The translations under genes and the position numbers were made by a program. 64,000 nucleotides of DNA, taken from the NCBI RefSeq assembly GCF_041361465.1, contig NZ_JBGKAC010000001.1, positions 1,488,001 through 1,552,000 of the forward strand. Direction: 5' to 3'. The DNA comes from Halobaculum sp. MBLA0143 (GTDB lineage Archaea > Halobacteriota > Halobacteria > Halobacteriales > Haloferacaceae). The notes under the pieces are model-generated. The model saw nothing but the letters and a program-made list of their open reading frames with translations. It searched no databases and was not told the origin of the DNA. Shown in pieces: positions 59,255 through 64,000 of the stretch (its first letter is position 1; every line of letters starts with the position of its first letter).

Positions 59255-59431
59255 CTACGCCCCGTACTCCCCGACGAGTGTCGGGTCGGGGCCGAACACG
59301 GGGACACGACGGGTACCGTCGAGCGAGACGGGGACAGCGACCCGGAGTGGATCAGTCGAGACGAGATCGGTACTGTCTCGGTCGAACCACTCCGGTACCA
59401 GCTCGTCGTCCGGTGACACCGGCTTGGACAT
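59255..59431 (-). CDS. Small protein, unknown
   Basis: 58 residues from the ATG at 59431 (MSKPVSPDDELVPEWFDRDS). Acidic, with a beta-like end (PVFGPDPTLVGEYGA). It is 10 bp upstream of the DUF5694 gene in the same direction. Too short for family assignment; probably real because of its composition. Confidence 0.5.
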   Translation of the reverse strand: MSKPVSPDDELVPEWFDRDSTDLVSTDPLRVAVPVSLDGTRRVPVFGPDPTLVGEYGA

Positions 59432-59585
59432 ACGCACCCACTACACGACGGGCACAGTCCGATAGATTCCGTGAGAGCCCGTGCTCGTTCACCGAACGAT
59501 CACCTCGCCGGCCGCCCCGAGCGGCCACCTCTCGCCGTTCTCGCCGTGGCAAAGACATTTCACCGCTCGCGCCGCGAACGACAGT

Positions 59586-60707
59586 ATGCCAGAGTTCTCC
59601 GACAGCGTCGAGCAGATCTCCATCAGCGGTATCCGCGAGGTGTTCGAGGCCGCCGGCGAGGACGCCATCAACCTGGGACTGGGCCAGCCGGACTTCCCGA
59701 CCCCGGAGCACGCGCGGCAGGCGGCCGTCGACGCGATCGAGTCGGGCGCTGCCGACGGCTACACCTCGAACAAGGGCACACTGGAACTCCGCGAGGCCAT
59801 CGTCGAGAAACACAAGCGCGACGAGGGGTTCACCGTCGACCCCGAGGACGTGATCGCCACCGCGGGCGGGAGCGAGGCGCTCCACCTGGCGATGGAGGCA
59901 CACGTCGACCCGGGCGACGAGGTGCTGATGCCCGACCCGGGGTTCGTCTCCTACGACGCCCTGACGAAGCTGGCGGGCGGTGAGTCCGTCCCCGTCCCGC
60001 TGCGGGACGATCTCACCCTGTCGCCGGCGGCAGTCGAAGACCGGATCACGGACGACACGGCCGCGTTCGTCGTGAACTCCCCGGCGAACCCGACGGGGAC
60101 GGTCGCAGACGAGGCGGACATCAGGGCGTTCGCCCGGATCGCGGACGAACACGACGTGTTGTGTATCTCCGACGAGGTGTACGCCCAGATGGTGTTCGAC
60201 GGCACCCACTACAGCCCCTACGAGTTCGCGTCGTCGGACAACGTCGTCGTCGTCGGCGCCTGCTCGAAGACCTACTCGATGACGGGCTGGCGGCTGGGCT
60301 GGGTGACGGGCAGCACGGAGCGGATGGAACGGATGCTCCGCGTCCACCAGTACGTCCAGGCGTGTGCGTCGGCGCCGGCACAGTACGCCGCCGAGGCGGC
60401 GCTGTCCGGGCCACAGGAGCCGGTCGCGGAGATGAACGCCGCCTTCGAGCGCCGGCGCGATCTCGTCGTCGACGGGCTCGAAGACGCCGGGCTGGCGTGT
60501 CCCCGCCCGGCCGGTGCCTTCTACGCCATGCCGGAGGTGCCCGAGGGGTTCGTCGACGAGGTGATCGACCGTGGTGTCGTGGTCGTGCCCGGCGAGGCGT
60601 TCGGGGAGCACGGCGCCGGTCACGCCCGTATCTCGTACGCTACCGGGGAAGAGGAGCTGAAGGCCGCCCTGGAGATCGTCGCCGACGCGGCCGCGGCGGT
60701 CCGGTGA
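59586..60707 (+). CDS. Aspartate aminotransferase-type PLP enzyme
   Basis: 373 residues from the ATG at 59586. Class I/II aminotransferase with INLGLGQPDFPTPEH, YTSNKGTLELREAI, VVNSPANPTGTV, SDEVYAQMVF and the PLP-lysine motif SKTYSMTGWRLGW. It transfers amino groups between amino acids and 2-oxo acids; aspartate is the default. The next gene starts 2 bp after its stop, so the two aminotransferases form an operon. Confidence 0.9.
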   Translation: MPEFSDSVEQISISGIREVFEAAGEDAINLGLGQPDFPTPEHARQAAVDAIESGAADGYTSNKGTLELREAIVEKHKRDEGFTVDPEDVIATAGGSEALHLAMEAHVDPGDEVLMPDPGFVSYDALTKLAGGESVPVPLRDDLTLSPAAVEDRITDDTAAFVVNSPANPTGTVADEADIRAFARIADEHDVLCISDEVYAQMVFDGTHYSPYEFASSDNVVVVGACSKTYSMTGWRLGWVTGSTERMERMLRVHQYVQACASAPAQYAAEAALSGPQEPVAEMNAAFERRRDLVVDGLEDAGLACPRPAGAFYAMPEVPEGFVDEVIDRGVVVVPGEAFGEHGAGHARISYATGEEELKAALEIVADAAAAVR

Positions 60708-60709
60708 GC

Positions 60710-61897
60710 ATGGAGCCGCCAGACCCACCCGCGTCCGTCGCCGACCGACCGCCGTTCACCCCTGTCGACCCCGGGATCGCGGACCTCGCGGATCTCCGGG
60801 CCGACATCCCCGTCACCGGCGAGGTCGCGTACTTCAACACCGGCGCGACCGGGCCGTCACCGACGTTCCTCCTGGACGCCGTCGACGGCTGGACCCGTCG
60901 TCACAAGACGGACGTGTTGGCCGACGGGGACGCCTACGCCGTCGGCTTCGCCGCCTACGAGGCGATCCGGGAGCGTGTCGCCCCGTTCGTCGGCGCGACG
61001 GCCGACGAACTCGCCTTGACGGAGTCGACCTCCGACGGGCTGAGCGCCGTGCTCGCGGCACTGGGACTCGAACGGACTGACGACGCCGTCGTCGTCACGA
61101 CGGACCTCGAACACCCGGCCGCGGACGTACCGCTGGCACGGCTGGCCGAACAGGGCGTGACGATCCGGCGTGTCGAGACGACCGCCGGCCGGATCGACAC
61201 GGACGCGTGGCAGACGGCCGTCGCGGACGCCGACGCCGCCGTCTTCTCGTCGCTGGCGTGGAACTACGGCACCCGGCTCCCGGTCGCCGAGCTGGTCGCG
61301 GCCGCCGAGGAGGCCGGCGCGTTCACGCTCGTCGACGCCGTGCAGGCGCCCGGCCAGCACCCCGTCGACGTGACGGCCTGGGGCGCCGACGCCGTCGTCG
61401 GTTCTGGTCACAAGTGGCTGTTGGGCGTCTGGGGGTCGGGGTTCCTCTACGTCGACGGCGACGCCGTCGCCGACCTCCGGCCGGCGCAGTTGGGCTACCG
61501 GAGCGTGACGGACCCCGGCGGCGCGTTCGAGCGGAAGCCGACGGCCGCGCGGTTCGAGCGCGGGACGACCGCGATCGGCGCCCACGTCGGCCTCGCGGAG
61601 AGCGTCGCCCTGTTCGACCGGCTCGGCGTGGAACACGTCCACGAGGAGGTGCTCCGGCTGACCGACCGCCTCGTCTCGCAGTTGCCCGCAGAACGGGTCG
61701 TCAGCCCGGCCGAGCCGGAGACGGGGCTCGTCACCGTCGACGTTCCCGAGCCGGAGGCGACCGTCGAACGGCTCCGGGACGACGGCGTCGCCGTCCGGTC
61801 GCTGCCCGACCCCGACTGTGTCCGGGTATCCGTTCACGCGTTCAACACGACCGCCGAGGTGGAGCGGCTGGCCGACGAACTGGCGGCGATCTGGTGA
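60710..61897 (+). CDS. Class V aminotransferase (cysteine desulfurase-like PLP enzyme)
   Basis: 395 residues. VAYFNTGATGPSPTFLLDA, TESTSDGLSAVLAALGLER, VTTDLEHPAAD, LVDAVQAPGQHPVDV and GSGHKWLLGVWGSGFLY (PLP-Lys) are the class V signatures. The SufS-type active Cys loop is not evident, so it is more likely an aminotransferase or epimerase-like member than a desulfurase. Co-transcribed with the upstream aminotransferase. Confidence 0.85.
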   Translation: MEPPDPPASVADRPPFTPVDPGIADLADLRADIPVTGEVAYFNTGATGPSPTFLLDAVDGWTRRHKTDVLADGDAYAVGFAAYEAIRERVAPFVGATADELALTESTSDGLSAVLAALGLERTDDAVVVTTDLEHPAADVPLARLAEQGVTIRRVETTAGRIDTDAWQTAVADADAAVFSSLAWNYGTRLPVAELVAAAEEAGAFTLVDAVQAPGQHPVDVTAWGADAVVGSGHKWLLGVWGSGFLYVDGDAVADLRPAQLGYRSVTDPGGAFERKPTAARFERGTTAIGAHVGLAESVALFDRLGVEHVHEEVLRLTDRLVSQLPAERVVSPAEPETGLVTVDVPEPEATVERLRDDGVAVRSLPDPDCVRVSVHAFNTTAEVERLADELAAIW

Positions 61898-62371
61898 ACG
61901 AGAGTCGACTGGTGAGTGGTGATGCACGGGCGGAGACGATCACCTCACTTCGGCGTCACGAGAGCGGCACACTGCGGCCGAGTGGTGTTCCGTAGCCACG
62001 CCCGACACAGGCAACACGGTCGTTCGACTCGTCGACGCACCGTTCGACGCGCACGAAACGTCCGCCGAGTTCGGCGTAGTGTCGTCGGCGGACGGTCCGT
62101 CACCGTCGATCACCGCTGCCAGCACGTCGCAGGGGACGGCGGGCTCGCTCCGGCCGTCGCCCACGTCGGACTGGGCCCACTCGGCGTGGTGCTCTGGCAC
62201 ACGCGCTGTCAGTCGTCCAACGCCACAGCGCGCGCCGCCGAGTACCGACGACGGGACGGGGTGAACGTGTCGGACGAACACCGGGCAGTCTCCCCGAACG
62301 CAGTGCACGAGTGTCTCGTGGGTGTCTCGCGCGGCTCGATCCGGTGCCGGTCGCACGACCGGCGTTCCGTG
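61898..62371. other. 474-bp intergenic region
   Basis: A minus-strand frame 61940-62356 (138 codons) stays open but is low in acidic residues and rich in Arg, Ser and Cys (GGARCGVGRLTARVPEHH), unlike the genes around it. I treat it as doubtful. No RNA gene or repeat was seen. Confidence 0.4.
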
Positions 62372-62800
62372 TCAGGTCCGTTCGCGCTCGCGGCGTCGCT
62401 CGCGTGTCCCGTCGCCGGTTCCCCCCGTGTCGCCCGTCCGTCGCGTGCCGCCCTCGGTCCGGATGTCGTCCAGGCTCAGCCCCTCCGTCGCCAGGAGGTC
62501 GTCGAGACGGCGCTCGAACTCCTGGCGCGACAGTTCTCCGTTGGCGTAGCGGTCTCGGAGGTCCGCAACCGGATCGCCGCTGGGCTCGCGTCTGGGCGGG
62601 GCGGGCTCACTGCCGTCGTCGACGTACGGCACGAGCTCCGGGGTGAGCACGATCAACGGGATCAGGATGAACAGCCCGATCGACGCCAGAAACGCGGAGA
62701 GGAAGCCGCCGACGAACGGCGCGACCGCGACTGCTCCAGACGCACCGATCGTGAGGAAGAACGCCAGCGCCGCAGCACGCCACCGACTGATCGTCTCCAT
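62372..62800 (-). CDS. SHOCT-domain membrane protein
   Basis: 142 residues. Two transmembrane helices (ALAFFLTIGASGAVAVAPFV and FLASIGLFILIPLIVLTPEL) are followed by a SHOCT domain, DPVADLRDRYANGELSRQEF, and a Gly/Arg-rich tail. SHOCT is a short oligomerisation-type domain common at the end of haloarchaeal membrane proteins. Role unknown. Confidence 0.8.
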   Translation of the reverse strand: METISRWRAAALAFFLTIGASGAVAVAPFVGGFLSAFLASIGLFILIPLIVLTPELVPYVDDGSEPAPPRREPSGDPVADLRDRYANGELSRQEFERRLDDLLATEGLSLDDIRTEGGTRRTGDTGGTGDGTRERRRERERT

Positions 62801-62917
62801 GCGTAGATCTTTACTCGGAGACTCTTATCTCCACCGCCGGGTGTCTGGAGACGACACGCGCAGTCGAGAGGCGGGGTCGATCGGTCGGTCACGCACGCGG
62901 GGCGGACAGCGTCCCGT

Positions 62918-64000
62918 TCAGTTCGCCGTCGACACCACCTTCACGACGTCCCCCTCCGCCAGTTCGTGCCCTTCGCCGATCCGGCGATCCGAGCGAGCGT
63001 CGACGGCGTGGAGGTAGCCCTCGCCGATGTCCGTGTGGACGGCGTACGCCAGATCCTGGGGGCCGCTCCCCCTCGCCAGGAGGTGTGCGTCCGGCAGCAT
63101 CCGGCCCTGGCCGTCCGTCCAGTGGGTCTCGCTCTCGACGGGGTAGACGGTGATTCGATCCAACAGGTCGTAGACGGCCGTGTTCAGCGCCGTCTGCACG
63201 CCCGTGCCGTCGTACTGTGTCATCACCTCGCCGATGCGCTCCAGTCCGGCCGCCTGTGAGTCGCTCAGATCGCCGCGGACCTCGAACGCCTCGTCGCCCG
63301 TGTCGTAGTCGATGGCGCCCGCCGCGGCGGCGCGCTGGAGCGCCAGCTCCCCGTCGGCGGTCGTCGGCACCACCGGCTTGTCCGTCTCTCGGAGGCGTTC
63401 GACGTTGTCCTCGGGTGCGATGTCCGCCTTGTTGGCCACGACGACGATGGGCTTCGTGCGCTCGCGGACCCGTCGCGCCAGCTCCGCGCGGTCGTCGTCG
63501 TCCCACGACCCCGGGTCCGCGGGGTACTCCATCGCCCGGAGGACGTACGTCACGTCGTGTTCCGTCGCGCCGAATCCCGTCAGCATGTCCACGAGCGCCT
63601 CGTCGATGTCGAAGTCCGGCGACCGGCCCTTGCGGACGACCGACTCCCAGTTGCGGTCCACGATCCCGGCCAGCCACTGGTCCATCTCCGACTCCACGAA
63701 GTCCACCTCCTCCACCGGGTCGTAGTCGCCCACCTCCACCGGCTCGCCTTCCGCGTTCGTCTCGCCGGCGGCGTCCACCACCTGGAGGATCACGTCCGCG
63801 TCCGTCAGCGCGTCCAGGAACTGGTTGCCCAGCCCCCGTCCCTCGTGGGCGCCCGGGACGAGTCCGGCCACGTCCAACAGCTCCACCGGGACGTAGCGCT
63901 TGCCGTCGCTGCAGTGGTCGCTGCCACACCGCTCGTCGCGCGCCAGACACGGACACTCCGTCCGGACGTGTGCCACCCCCCTGTTCGGGTCGATCGTCGT
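62918..64000 (-). CDS. YchF/OBG-type GTPase (N-terminus outside window)
   Basis: The frame is open to the window edge, giving the C-terminal 360 residues. [12 protein letters not shown] at the edge, [20 protein letters not shown] (G3, DxxG), [10 protein letters not shown] (G4, NKxD) and a C-terminal TGS domain ([29 protein letters not shown]) fit the archaeal OBG-family GTPase that binds ribosomes or [18 protein letters not shown] supplies a four-Cys cluster typical of the archaeal branch. The P-loop lies beyond the window. Confidence 0.92.
   Translation of the reverse strand, partial: TTIDPNRGVAHVRTECPCLARDERCGSDHCSDGKRYVPVELLDVAGLVPGAHEGRGLGNQFLDALTDADVILQVVDAAGETNAEGEPVEVGDYDPVEEVDFVESEMDQWLAGIVDRNWESVVRKGRSPDFDIDEALVDMLTGFGATEHDVTYVLRAMEYPADPGSWDDDDRAELARRVRERTKPIVVVANKADIAPEDNVERLRETDKPVVPTTADGELALQRAAAAGAIDYDTGDEAFEVRGDLSDSQAAGLERIGEVMTQYDGTGVQTALNTAVYDLLDRITVYPVESETHWTDGQGRMLPDAHLLARGSGPQDLAYAVHTDIGEGYLHAVDARSDRRIGEGHELAEGDVVKVVSTAN

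Noticed and set aside
61940-62356. 138-codon minus-strand frame after the class V aminotransferase
   Set aside because: Composition unlike neighbouring proteins and no recognisable domain; left as doubtful.

Overview
The window is a stretch of haloarchaeal chromosome (class Halobacteria). The DNA is very GC-rich. The predicted proteins are strongly acidic, many genes start with GTG, and several starts sit 25-30 nt behind a TATA box, as in leaderless archaeal mRNAs. The families are also typical: core MetE, MptE and FolP, a PurN-PurH fusion, the archaeal CobY and CbiZ cobamide genes, HTH_10 and HalX regulators, a pilin with the archaeal N-terminal domain, and Tat lipoproteins. I found no rRNA, tRNA or CRISPR array.

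Layout. 0-9.6 kb: end of a sulfite oxidase-like gene, a ZIP-type metal transporter, valS, a PfkB sugar kinase and ribose-1,5-bisphosphate isomerase, plus small unknown genes. 10-17 kb: a pair of MetE-type methionine synthase genes, an exported protein whose Tat signal is cut by an amber codon, a large membrane protein, and mptE and folP for the pterin cofactor. 17-27 kb: a pilin, an HTH_10 regulator, an aldo/keto reductase, isocitrate lyase, purB, the purN-purH fusion and uridine phosphorylase. 27-31.7 kb: a peptide/nickel-type ABC importer with a binding protein and two permeases but no ATPase gene. 31.8-34 kb: an AAA ATPase plus TOPRIM-like protein operon that looks like an anti-phage defence pair, beside a long self-complementary element. 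34-43 kb: a signalling block with two membrane histidine kinases (one degenerate), a kinase coupled to a Bat-like PAS-GAF-HTH_10 regulator, a HalX response regulator and a winged-helix regulator. 43.3-49.2 kb: seven late cobamide genes in one direction. 49.4-54 kb: glnK-amt, and a PhoU/TrkA-C gene followed by two half-size MgtE-type Mg transporter genes. 54-64 kb: DoxX, a flavin reductase, a CAAX protease operon, two aminotransferases and the end of a YchF/OBG-type GTPase.

How the genes work together. C1 and cofactor metabolism recur: MptE and FolP make the pterin carrier, PurNH uses formyl carrier, the MetE pair uses methyl groups, and the cob genes finish and salvage coenzyme B12. Uridine phosphorylase, a PfkB kinase and ribose-1,5-bisphosphate isomerase could form a route from nucleosides to ribulose bisphosphate.

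The most unusual signals are: the ATPase/TOPRIM operon with its AT-rich central segment and neighbouring stem structure; a GTCTGC-N4-GCAGAC dyad found upstream of the kinase/Bat operon and again between the HalX and winged-helix genes; the amber codon inside a Tat signal; a transporter built from two half-size MgtE proteins; and many short tandem duplications (15-36 bp), several of which copy gene ends including start or stop codons.
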